From: Promineifilum sp.
Lineage (GTDB): Bacteria > Chloroflexota > Anaerolineae > Promineifilales > Promineifilaceae
Assembly: GCA_020634335.1 (NCBI GenBank)
Contig: JACKBY010000002.1
Span: 1-64,000 of the forward strand
DNA length: 64,000 nucleotides
Direction: 5' to 3'
The position numbers were made by a program, and so were the translations under genes. This document shows, piece after piece, positions 42,470 through 49,831 of the stretch; the stretch's first letter is position 1, and each line of letters opens with the position of its first letter. The notes under the pieces are model-generated. The model made no database searches and had not been told where the DNA came from. It saw only the letters and a list, made by a program, of their open reading frames with translations.

Positions 42470-44146
42470 ATGGACAGCCAGACAACCATCGACCAGAATC
42501 GCTACCGGCGCATCCTGCAATTTTTTTCCGGGATGATCGCCCACGTGATATGGTGGGACCTCATGATGCGGCGCGTGCCGGTGGTGCGGCAGCGCTCTTT
42601 AGCCACGCGGCCGCAGCGCTACCGGGAGATCGCACGCGAGTTTCGTGGCCTGGCCATCGAAATGGGTGGGGTGATGATCAAGCTGGGGCAATTCCTCAGC
42701 TCGCGCGTTGACGTGCTGCCGATTGAGGTGACCGAAGAGCTGCGCGGGTTACAGGACGAAGTGCCCCCGGCCGATACGCGGCAAGTCATGGGGCTGCTCT
42801 ACGAACAATTGGGCGACATCGAGCGGCGGTTCGAGTCCATTGACCCGGAGCCGCTGGCGGCCGCCTCTCTGGGCCAGGTCTACCGCGCGCGCCTGCTGCC
42901 GGGCCAAGGCGAGTCTGGCCCCGGCGAGCGCGTTGTCATCAAGGTGCAGCGTCCGCACATCGAGGACATGGTGCGCACCGATCTGGCCGCTTTGCGCGTC
43001 GTGGCTCGCTGGCTCATGCGCTACAAACCGATCCGCAAGCGCGCCAACGTGCCGGCCCTGATGGAGGAGTTCGCCCGCACGCTGTGGGAAGAGTTGAACT
43101 ATCGGGCCGAGGCGGATAATGCCGAAGAGTTCGCCCGCATTCACGCCGATAATCCGCGGATTTACATCCCCAAGGTCTATCGCGAACATTCCACCGAGCG
43201 GGTCGTGGTTCTGGAGGACGTAGAAGCGCTCAAAATTGGGGACACGGCGGCGCTGACCGAGGCCGGCATCGACCCCCAGGAAGTGGCCGAGCTGTTGCTG
43301 GAGGCCTATTTCAGGCAGGTCTTTGTGGCCGAGTTCTTCCATGCCGACCCTCATCCGGGCAACCTGTTCGTTCGGCCTGATCCGGAGCCATGGGCGTCAC
43401 CCGCTTTCACCGATCAAAATGAAGCGGCTTCACAAGCGCGAACTTTTCAGCTCATCTTTGTCGATTTCGGCATGGCCGTCCGCGTTCCCAAGTCGATGGG
43501 CGAGAATCTGCGCAAGGTGCTCATCGGTGTGACCCAACGCGATGCTCACCGCCTCACCGAGGCCTATCGCGATCTGGGCTTTTTCTTGCCCGGCGCCGAT
43601 TTGGAGCGCATCACCGAGGCGCAGGAAGTGATCCTCAATCAGATTTGGGGGCGTAATCTCCTCGATCTGGCGCAACCCGATCCGCGCGAGATTGAGGCCA
43701 TCGGCCGCGAGTTTCGCGATTTGCTCTACGATTTGCCGTTCCAGATCCCCCAAGATTTCATCTACCTGGGTCGGGCCCTGGGCATGATATCGGGTCTGGT
43801 TTCCCAGCTTGACCCGCACATCAACCCCTGGCGGCAGATCGAGCGCTATGGCCAACAACTCCTGCGCACTCAGAGCCTGACTCACCTGCGCGAGCGGGGA
43901 CTGGCGGGGATCGTCGAAACCCTGCGCCCCTACCTGGAGACGCCGCTACGTATCCAGCGTCTGCTGGAGGAAGCAGAGAAGGGGCGGTTGCGGGTGCAGT
44001 TGAAGACGGATCGCGACGTTTTGCGCCAGCAAGAACGTCTGGAAAAGCGCGTCGGCCAACTGGGCTGGAGCATCGTCTCGGCCGCGGGTATTCTCTCGGC
44101 CACGCTCGTTTATCTGGAACACCGGCGCGACAAGCGCGGCCGCTAG
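42470..44146 (+). CDS. AarF/ABC1/UbiB-family atypical kinase
   Basis: 558 residues. Family hallmarks: KLGQFLSSRVDVLP (the KxGQ motif), PLAAASLGQVYRARL (the Ala-rich nucleotide loop), VVIKVQRPHI with the catalytic Lys, and AEFFHADPHPGNLF followed by FVDFGMAVRVP (DFG-equivalent). The C-terminus has a hydrophobic pair of segments, LGWSIVSAAGILSATLVYLEH, as a membrane anchor. UbiB/ADCK proteins support isoprenoid lipid or quinone metabolism through ATPase activity, and substrates are unclear. Upstream 42,298-42,469 contains no gene; no strong ribosome site. Confidence 0.92.
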   Translation: MDSQTTIDQNRYRRILQFFSGMIAHVIWWDLMMRRVPVVRQRSLATRPQRYREIAREFRGLAIEMGGVMIKLGQFLSSRVDVLPIEVTEELRGLQDEVPPADTRQVMGLLYEQLGDIERRFESIDPEPLAAASLGQVYRARLLPGQGESGPGERVVIKVQRPHIEDMVRTDLAALRVVARWLMRYKPIRKRANVPALMEEFARTLWEELNYRAEADNAEEFARIHADNPRIYIPKVYREHSTERVVVLEDVEALKIGDTAALTEAGIDPQEVAELLLEAYFRQVFVAEFFHADPHPGNLFVRPDPEPWASPAFTDQNEAASQARTFQLIFVDFGMAVRVPKSMGENLRKVLIGVTQRDAHRLTEAYRDLGFFLPGADLERITEAQEVILNQIWGRNLLDLAQPDPREIEAIGREFRDLLYDLPFQIPQDFIYLGRALGMISGLVSQLDPHINPWRQIERYGQQLLRTQSLTHLRERGLAGIVETLRPYLETPLRIQRLLEEAEKGRLRVQLKTDRDVLRQQERLEKRVGQLGWSIVSAAGILSATLVYLEHRRDKRGR

Positions 44147-44170
44147 CGCCGACCCCAAAGCGATAGACAC

Positions 44171-44539
44171 TCACGCGCCGGCAGCGGCCTCGTCTGTTTT
44201 CTGATCGGCGACCGGCCGCTGCGCCACCAGCAAGGCCTCGTATTCATCTTGGGTAATATAGTGGCCGCCTGTAATCTCCTGACTAACCATCTCGTAGGCG
44301 TTATTGAGATAGACGACCGTGGGCATGCGCTGGAAACAGCGACTATCGACGATGGTCTTGTGCCACACATACCCCGTACCCTCATTGATCAGGTCATATT
44401 GCTTGTCGGCGCGCAGGCGAACGGGCGTGCCGCAACGATCACATTGCACGTAGAAGTAGACGCCCTGGGTGTCGGCCTCGGCTTTCGGCAGCCGGCCGTC
44501 GCGCGCGCTTCCGCCAAACAGCTTCTTCAGGAATCCCAT
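44171..44539 (-). CDS. Small conserved-looking Cys-containing protein, unknown
   Basis: 122 residues starting MGFLKKLFGG. Contains one CxxC knuckle (VQCDRCGTPVRLRAD) and one further Cys (SRCFQR); the middle, YDLINEGTGYVWHKTIVDSRCFQRMPTVVYLNNAYEMVSQEITGGHYITQDEYEALL, is well-formed and looks folded. Not recognised. The C-terminus is Ala/Glu-rich and likely disordered. Only 15 bases after the CHAD gene on the minus strand, so probably the second gene of a two-gene unit. Confidence 0.72.
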   Translation of the reverse strand: MGFLKKLFGGSARDGRLPKAEADTQGVYFYVQCDRCGTPVRLRADKQYDLINEGTGYVWHKTIVDSRCFQRMPTVVYLNNAYEMVSQEITGGHYITQDEYEALLVAQRPVADQKTDEAAAGA

Positions 44540-44554
44540 AATCTTCTGTCCTCG

Positions 44555-45442
44555 CTACAGGTTGGCTAAGGCCACGGCCAGACTACGGCGCATGGCCGGC
44601 TGGTCAAATTCAGCATAAAGCGGCTGGAATTCGGTCGTCAGACGCGCCAGCTCTGTTTGTTGGTGGGCGCGGTAGATGCCGGCCTCCCCGCGATGCTTCT
44701 TCATGTCCCTCAGCAAATCTACAGCTACGCTGGCATCATTGAGGTCGCCGAGATGATCCTGTATGCGCCGGCTCAGGTCGATGAATTCGGCGGCATCCGG
44801 CCGCAAAACTTCTTCGAAGAAGGTCAATGTGTAGCGCAATTCCTTGAATTGAATACGCAACTGGTGGAACTGCCTGGGGGTGGCCGTGAGCCTGATTTCG
44901 CCCCAGGCCCGCACGCGGCCGATGCGCTCGAAGACCAAACCGGGCAAGGCGTGGGCTACCTGTTGCTGCCCCACCAGCGCGAGGGCGGCGCTATCGCCCG
45001 GCGCGGCGAGCAGGGCGGCGTAACGGCTGATGATCCGGGTGGCCGACTTGCGAGCGAAGAAGTGCCGAAGTCGGTCATCGGCCTTTTCCTGACGCCGGGC
45101 CCAGTAGATCGCCAGTTTGTTCAACGGTCGTTCGGCGGCTTCGTTGCAAGCGGCCAGCTTCGAGCGAAAGACGGCTATGTCACGGCAAGGGGCCAGGCGA
45201 CGCATGATGCGCCGCAGTCCGCTGCGGGAGCGCCGCAAGTCTTCGGGCGCGAAGTAGGGCGCGAATAGCTTAAAGAGGGTGAACGTCCGGCGGATGGCCT
45301 TGCGCGTCTCATGGACGGCCGTTATGTCGGCCGATTCACGACAAGCCTCCCAAAAGCCCTGAATCGTTTCCAGTTCGTCGATCATCAGGAGACGACCTGC
45401 TTCACTGATGGGGAGTTCGGGGGTGATCGTCGTGTGGGTCAT
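44555..45442 (-). CDS. CHAD-domain protein
   Basis: 295 residues from the ATG at 45442 (an ATG six codons earlier also exists). CHAD domains are helical bundles with conserved His and Arg/Lys patches that bind polyphosphate. Here both repeats are visible: AVHETRKAIRRTFTLFKLF and SGLRRIMRRLAPCRDIAVFRSKL in the first half, FHQLRIQFKELRYTLTFFEEVL and DHLGDLNDASVAVDLL in the second. No CYTH domain is fused or adjacent. First gene of the pair with the unknown Cys protein. Confidence 0.9.
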   Translation of the reverse strand: MTHTTITPELPISEAGRLLMIDELETIQGFWEACRESADITAVHETRKAIRRTFTLFKLFAPYFAPEDLRRSRSGLRRIMRRLAPCRDIAVFRSKLAACNEAAERPLNKLAIYWARRQEKADDRLRHFFARKSATRIISRYAALLAAPGDSAALALVGQQQVAHALPGLVFERIGRVRAWGEIRLTATPRQFHQLRIQFKELRYTLTFFEEVLRPDAAEFIDLSRRIQDHLGDLNDASVAVDLLRDMKKHRGEAGIYRAHQQTELARLTTEFQPLYAEFDQPAMRRSLAVALANL

Positions 45443-45554
45443 GACCACGGATTTTATCACGTTATGGCCCGCCGTGTTTGCTCGCGACGCGGGGCGACCG
45501 TATAATCTCGTCTAGATCGGCTGCGGCAACGGCCGCCGACGACAGGAGTGTATA

Positions 45555-45803
45555 GTGGCTACAGCAAGGGAAAAGACGGACGAGGAACAACGGGCCCAAC
45601 AGAAGGCCGCTCTGGAGCGCATTCGCAACGGCTTGGCAACGCGGGTTCGCATTCTCGTCGCGCCTGATGCCTGCCCCGTTTGCCGGGCGCGAGAGGGGGC
45701 CTATGAGTTCGACGGAGTGCCCGAACTTCCTTTGGAAGGCTGCTCGCGGCCAGGCGGCTGTAATGCCGTCTATGAGCCGGTGCTCGACCTCTTCGGGCCG
45801 TAG
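45555..45803 (+). CDS. Small zinc-ribbon-like protein
   Basis: 82 residues, GTG start with AGGAG six bases upstream. An N-terminal charged helix (AREKTDEEQRAQQKAALERIRNGLATRVRI) is followed by APDACPVCRAREGAYEFDGVPELPLEGCSRPGGCNAVYEPV, with four Cys as CxxC...CxxxxC, a probable treble-clef or zinc ribbon. No family assigned. Convergent with the J-domain gene with a 15-base gap. Confidence 0.72.
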   Translation: MATAREKTDEEQRAQQKAALERIRNGLATRVRILVAPDACPVCRAREGAYEFDGVPELPLEGCSRPGGCNAVYEPVLDLFGP

Positions 45804-45818
45804 ACGCGCCGCTCCCGA

Positions 45819-46820
45819 CTAATACGTATCATCCACACCGTCCTCTTCATCCTGACCGTCGTTCGATTCCCACGGGCGCGGCCGGCGCGGCTGCCAGCTC
45901 CCTTCGGCCCCGAATAGGTTGCCCTCGTCGGCCTGCTCCAGACCCAGGTTGTAGACGATGTCGGCCAGGTCATCGACACTGACCTCGACCCCTTCCCGCT
46001 CAACTTCGTCCAATTGCGTCTCCAGCACGTCGCGCTCGACCATCTTCTCGGAGATGCGCCGGCGCAAATCGGTCGCCAGATCGGACAGCAGGTCGCGCCC
46101 GGCGGCCGCGGCCTTCTCGGCCCGTCTCATGAGTCGCGCGCTGTCGTGCTTTTCCAGTGTGCTCATCTCGGAGGCGATTTCATCCAGCCGGCGGCGGCAA
46201 TGGTTCACTTCGCGTTGCAGCGCCGCGGCTAGCTCCTCCGGGGTTTGGGGCGTATAGGATACGGTATCCGGCTCGTTAGCCAGTCTTTCCAGCGCCTCTA
46301 GGTCGCCCGCCGCATAGGCGGCATTGATAGCCATCATCATGTCCGTCCGGTAAGCTCTGTCGGCTTCGTCGAGCACCAGATCGGGATGAAAGCGGCGGGC
46401 CAGACGGCGGTAGAGCTGCTTGACGGCGGCCAGGCGCTTGCCTTCCAGCGCGGGGCGGGGCGTTTCCGACCGGGATCGATAGCGGTAGGAGCCGGACGAA
46501 GCGGCGCTCTCCTCGAACCGCCATGATCCTTCAGCCGGTCCGGCCGCGGGGGGTGCCTCGCCCCAAAGGAGTTCGCCGGTCTGATAGCGGCGCAGTTCTC
46601 GCCGCAAGTTGTCGATCTCCGACTGGAGCGCGTCCAGGCGTTGGCTCAGCTTCTCCAGGCGGGCGCGCACGCGATATTCGAAAGCACTGATGGACGCCAG
46701 CCGCTCGGCCAGTTGCGCTTCGGCGTCGATGAGTTGGGGCCGCAACTCATCTAGCAGCGCCTGGAGTTCTTTGGCGCGCTCGCGCCAGTTTTCGCCGGTG
46801 GGAGTCAGTTTGCCATCCAT
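45819..46820 (-). CDS. Coiled-coil protein with J domain
   Basis: 333 residues. An N-terminal coiled coil (about 10-80, rich in Glu, Arg, Leu) leads to a short disordered stretch, then a J-domain-like segment LYRRLARRFHPDLVLDEADRAYRTDMMMAINAAYAAGDLEALERL with the HPD tripeptide at about residues 145-147. A second helical charged region (about 190-285) and an acidic Trp/Asp/Glu tail follow. The HPD motif implies stimulation of an Hsp70 (DnaK); client unknown. No dnaK or grpE nearby. Confidence 0.82.
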   Translation of the reverse strand: MDGKLTPTGENWRERAKELQALLDELRPQLIDAEAQLAERLASISAFEYRVRARLEKLSQRLDALQSEIDNLRRELRRYQTGELLWGEAPPAAGPAEGSWRFEESAASSGSYRYRSRSETPRPALEGKRLAAVKQLYRRLARRFHPDLVLDEADRAYRTDMMMAINAAYAAGDLEALERLANEPDTVSYTPQTPEELAAALQREVNHCRRRLDEIASEMSTLEKHDSARLMRRAEKAAAAGRDLLSDLATDLRRRISEKMVERDVLETQLDEVEREGVEVSVDDLADIVYNLGLEQADEGNLFGAEGSWQPRRPRPWESNDGQDEEDGVDDTY

Positions 46821-46898
46821 ACGTTGGATTCCGATTTCGTCTCTCTATGTGAATGATAGCACACTCGGCCGAGGACGAGCAGAAGGGCGATAGGGGTA

Positions 46899-46967
46899 GG
46901 GGCGAGACAGGGCGGACGAACGGCTTTCGCCTTGCAGAACCCCGTGGTGGCCGCCCTGTCTCGCCCC
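46899..46967. repeat. 17-bp inverted repeat (MITE/REP-like)
   Basis: GGGGCGAGACAGGGCGG (46899-46915) and CCGCCCTGTCTCGCCCC (46951-46967) are perfect 17-bp arms with a 35-base spacer, in the gap between the J-domain gene and the ABC exporter. Flanks continue partial pairing (GGGGTA/CCCCTC-like). No T-run follows on either strand. The extent fits a short mobile or repeat element. Confidence 0.65.
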
Positions 46968-46990
46968 CCTCTGATTCGCCCCCTCTCTAC

Positions 46991-47019
46991 TTGACAGGGT
47001 GCGCCGGCGGCGATACAGT
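46991..47019 (+). promoter_or_regulatory. Promoter of the ABC exporter operon
   Basis: TTGACA (46991-46996), 17-bp spacer, TACAGT (47014-47019); about 25 bases before the ATG at 47044. Confidence 0.7.
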
Positions 47020-47043
47020 GCAGTTTATCCCTGGAGTTTGTCC

Positions 47044-47967
47044 ATGATCCACACCGAAAATCTCACTAAATCGTTTGGCGACCAGGTCGCCGTTGATCGA
47101 CTGAACCTGGACATTGCCGAAGGCGAAGTGTTCGGCTTTTTGGGGCCGAACGGCGCGGGCAAGACGACGACTATCCGCATGTTGACTTGCCTCATCGCCC
47201 CCACGTCGGGCCGGGCGCGCGTCCTCAACTACGAAGTCGGCCGCGACGATGAGCAGATCCGCCGCAACGTCGGCATCCTGACCGAGACGCCCGGCATGTA
47301 CGACCGGCTTTCGGCCTATCGCAACCTGTCCATCTTCGCCCGGCTTTACGAAGTCGAGCAAGTGGACTATCAGGTTGAGAAGTACCTGAAGCTGCTGGGC
47401 CTTTGGGAGCGACGCGATGACGCGGTGGGCGAGTTCAGCAAGGGCATGCGACAGAAGTTGGCCATCGGCCGCGCGTTGCTCCACGAGCCGCAGGTCCTCT
47501 TTCTCGATGAGCCGACGGCCGCCCTCGACCCCGAAGCGTCGCGGCTGGTCCACGATTTTGTCGCCGAGTTGAAAGGGCGCGGCCGCACAATCTTCCTGTG
47601 CACCCACAATCTGGACGAGGCCGACCGGCTCTGCGACCGCGTGGCGGTGTTCAAGACCCACTTGCGCGTGCTCGATACGCCCGGCCGGTTGCGGCAGCAG
47701 GTTTATGGGCGGCAGGTGGCCTTTCATCTGGGCGGGCCGGCTGAACTGTTTCTGTCTCAGGTGAAGTCATTACCCTTCGTCGACCAGGCCGAGGCCAAGG
47801 ACGCCAAGCTGATCGTCACGCTGGACGATCCCGAAAGTCGCAACCCCGACATCGTGCGCGCCCTCGTCGGGGCCGGAGCCGACATCCAGTTCGTGGGCGA
47901 GCTGCGCTATTCGCTCGAGGACGTCTACCTGCAACTCATGAAGGAAGATGCACCGGCGGCCGGTTGA
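47044..47967 (+). CDS. ABC transporter ATP-binding protein (ABC-2 exporter type)
   Basis: 307 residues; GGAG seven bases before the ATG. Walker A GPNGAGKTT, Q-loop VGILTETPG, signature FSKGMRQKL and Walker B VLFLDEPTAALDP are intact, and the C-terminal ~80 residues form the extra domain of the DrrA/CcmA/NatA type. The partner permease follows after 21 bases. Likely exporter; substrate unknown. Confidence 0.93.
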   Translation: MIHTENLTKSFGDQVAVDRLNLDIAEGEVFGFLGPNGAGKTTTIRMLTCLIAPTSGRARVLNYEVGRDDEQIRRNVGILTETPGMYDRLSAYRNLSIFARLYEVEQVDYQVEKYLKLLGLWERRDDAVGEFSKGMRQKLAIGRALLHEPQVLFLDEPTAALDPEASRLVHDFVAELKGRGRTIFLCTHNLDEADRLCDRVAVFKTHLRVLDTPGRLRQQVYGRQVAFHLGGPAELFLSQVKSLPFVDQAEAKDAKLIVTLDDPESRNPDIVRALVGAGADIQFVGELRYSLEDVYLQLMKEDAPAAG

Positions 47968-47988
47968 TCGCCCGGCGGAGAGAGACAC

Positions 47989-48780
47989 ATGGATAAGATT
48001 ACAACCATCGTCAGCAAGGAATGGGCCGAGGTGTTCAAGAACAAGCTCGTGCTGTTCTCGGTCTTGTTCTTGCCGATTATTCTGGCGATCATTCCGTTGG
48101 GCATGCTCATCGCTTTCGACCGGATCGAGGGCTTTGAGACCGAGATGAACGACCCGGACATGATGCGGTTGGTCGGTCAGATGTGCGTCGGCCTGAGCCC
48201 GACAGACTGCACGCTGGTCTACACACTGAACTTGTTCGTACTCATGTTCATGATCCTGCCCGTCGCCATTCCGGTGACAATTGCCGCCTACAGCATCGTG
48301 GGCGAAAAGACGACGCGAAGCCTGGAGCCGCTGCTGGCGACGCCCATCACGACCGTTGAGCTGCTGGTCGCCAAAATCATCGCCGCCGTCGTGCCGGCCA
48401 TCATTGCCACGTGGCTGGCCTTCGGCATTTTTCTGGCCGGCGCGTGGCTGCTGGCGCCCCCGGCCGTGTTTGCCGTGTTTTTCGATGCGCTTTGGCTGTT
48501 GGCTATCCTGGTCGTTGCCCCGCTACTGACCGTCCTGGCGACGTGTGTGGCGGTCATCGTCTCCTCACGCGTGTCTGATCCGCGCGTGGCCGAGCAATTG
48601 TCGGCCGTGGTCATCCTGCCGCTCATCCTCCTGATTGTCGGCCAGTCGGTTGGCCTCGTTCTTATCGACCGGCAACTGATGATCGTGTTGGGGCTGATCG
48701 TGCTGGTGCTCGACATCATCCTCGTCTATCTGGCCATACGCTTGTTCCAGAGGGAGACGATCCTGACGAGATGGAAGTAA
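47989..48780 (+). CDS. ABC-2-type permease
   Basis: 263 residues, six helices: LVLFSVLFLPIILAIIPLGMLI, VYTLNLFVLMFMILPVAIPVTIAAYSIVGEKTTRSLEPLLATPITTVELLVAKIIAAVVPAIIATWLAFGIFLAG, then FFDALWLLAILVVAPLLTVLATCVAVIVS and LSAVVILPLILLIVGQSVGLVL. The sequence VGEKTTRSLEPLLATPIT is a hallmark of ABC-2 permeases. SD GGAGAG precedes the ATG. Forms an exporter with the upstream ATPase. Downstream 48,781-48,889 has no gene; it contains an ACCGGTTTCTTAA-type string resembling the palindrome near tyrS. Confidence 0.9.
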   Translation: MDKITTIVSKEWAEVFKNKLVLFSVLFLPIILAIIPLGMLIAFDRIEGFETEMNDPDMMRLVGQMCVGLSPTDCTLVYTLNLFVLMFMILPVAIPVTIAAYSIVGEKTTRSLEPLLATPITTVELLVAKIIAAVVPAIIATWLAFGIFLAGAWLLAPPAVFAVFFDALWLLAILVVAPLLTVLATCVAVIVSSRVSDPRVAEQLSAVVILPLILLIVGQSVGLVLIDRQLMIVLGLIVLVLDIILVYLAIRLFQRETILTRWK

Positions 48781-48889
48781 AACCGGTTTCTTAACCGCTT
48801 TCTTGGTTTGATTGAGGAAGTGGATTATCGATGCGGTTCAGTTGGGTATGAAACCGGCGTTACCGGGCGCGTTTCTTATTAGTTTCCGA

Positions 48890-48918
48890 TAGACACTGCC
48901 CGGCAGGTATGCTATACT
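48890..48918 (+). promoter_or_regulatory. ssrA promoter
   Basis: TAGACA (48890-48895), 17-bp spacer, TATACT (48913-48918); about 12 bases before the mature tmRNA 5' end. Confidence 0.78.
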
Positions 48919-48930
48919 GTCATCACATTC

Positions 48931-49344
48931 GGGGATGACTGGCTTCGACGGGGAAGGCTGGCCCTGGATTGCAAGCCGAGCACGCTTCACACCTCGTAAA
49001 ACTGGAAGCACACGCATAAGTGCCAATCGCACCAATGCCTACAGCGCTCTCCCGATGGCTGCCTAAAGCAGTCTAAGGGAAAGCCAGATGTTCCCCTAAA
49101 CAAGGAACCCGTTCGCTTTTGTCCTCTCGTCGGCTGGGCAATCGCGGGCGACACTAATGCCGACGTGCTCTGCGGCGATGCCGATAGCTGCGGCTAGAGA
49201 TGCCCTCTCGGGGGTGATCGGCTAGGACCGGCTGACCCAGTCGATTGGGGCGCCCGGTCGCGAAACTAAATAGATCGACTAAGCTTGTAGACATCTGGAG
49301 GTCGAATTTTTCGGACGCGGGTTCGATTCCCGCCATCTCCACCA
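48931..49344 (+). ncRNA. ssrA: tmRNA
   Basis: 414 nt. Starts GGGGATGACTGGCTTCGACG and ends GGGTTCGATTCCCGCCATCTCC-ACCA with the CCA encoded. The acceptor GGGGATG pairs with CATCTCC and includes the alanine-identity G3:U70 wobble. The tag frame is GCC AAT CGC ACC ... GCT GCC TAA (49022-49066), encoding ANRTNAYSALPMAA, ending in the hydrophobic proteolysis degron typical of tmRNA tags. Rescues stalled ribosomes and marks the nascent chain. smpB is not in the window. Confidence 0.97.
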
Positions 49345-49352
49345 ATCGTTTT

Positions 49353-49384
49353 GCCACAAAGGCCGCGCAAGCGGCCTTTGTGGC
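49353..49384 (+). terminator. Stem-loop after ssrA, probable terminator lacking a U-tract
   Basis: GCCACAAAGGCCGC (49353-49366), GCAA loop, GCGGCCTTTGTGGC (49371-49384): a perfect 14-bp stem nine bases after the tmRNA. Only TGTT follows, so termination may be by stem strength or processing. Confidence 0.6.
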
Positions 49385-49581
49385 TGTTAGCGCAGTAACC
49401 CGCATTCAACCGGCAAATCCCTTTCTCGTCCCCCGGCCATTCCTCGTTAGTCACTTGAATGCCCCTCATTTGACAGTCGTGAAAACCAACACTATAATCC
49501 CCTTGTCATTCTAATCTGGCGCTTATTAAAGTGAATCTGATTGAATTCCATTGACATGCATGTTATCGTCCGTGCAGTTGG

Positions 49582-49634
49582 GCACAGCCGCACCCTTGGG
49601 AGCCGATCCTGAGGTGCTTGACTGTGCTTTTTTT
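49582..49634 (+). terminator. Intrinsic terminator in the peptide-ABC leader (attenuator candidate)
   Basis: Outer stem GCACAG (49582-49587) with CTGTGC (49622-49627), inner stem GCACC (49590-49594) with GGTGC (49613-49617), then seven T (49628-49634). It lies about 200 bases upstream of the SBP gene, with no complete gene before it on this strand other than ssrA, so it should act on the operon transcript. Confidence 0.72.
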
Positions 49635-49669
49635 GATCTGTGGCAGACCAGACCATTTCAAAGGGGGTG

Positions 49670-49708
49670 ATGCATCTGCCTGAAAACCTGATTGCTTGCG
49701 GCCGCTGA
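49670..49708 (+). other. Mini-ORF with strong ribosome-binding site in the leader
   Basis: ATG at 49670 directly follows AAAGGGGGTG; 12 codons (MHLPENLIACGR) then TGA. It sits between the leader terminator and the SBP start. It could be a regulatory upstream ORF; no stalling motif is obvious. Confidence 0.4.
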
Positions 49709-49831
49709 CGTTGCAAGGATCACCTCAGTATCAAAGCGAAGACGCCGAGAGGCGAACCCCGGGTGTGCTGCTGAAAATTGTCCGGGAATAGTCTGTGAAT
49801 CAAGTTAACTGTTAGAGGAGGACAACCTAAC

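Larger units (their letters stand above)
49385..49831. other. 447-bp leader region before the peptide ABC operon
   Basis: No protein gene seen. It holds a weak candidate promoter (TTGAAT 49541-49546, TATCGT 49564-49569, 17-bp spacer), an intrinsic terminator at 49582-49634, a mini-ORF at 49670-49708, and a further ~120 bases up to the SBP ribosome site. The first ~150 bases (49385-49540) show nothing recognisable. Confidence 0.6.
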
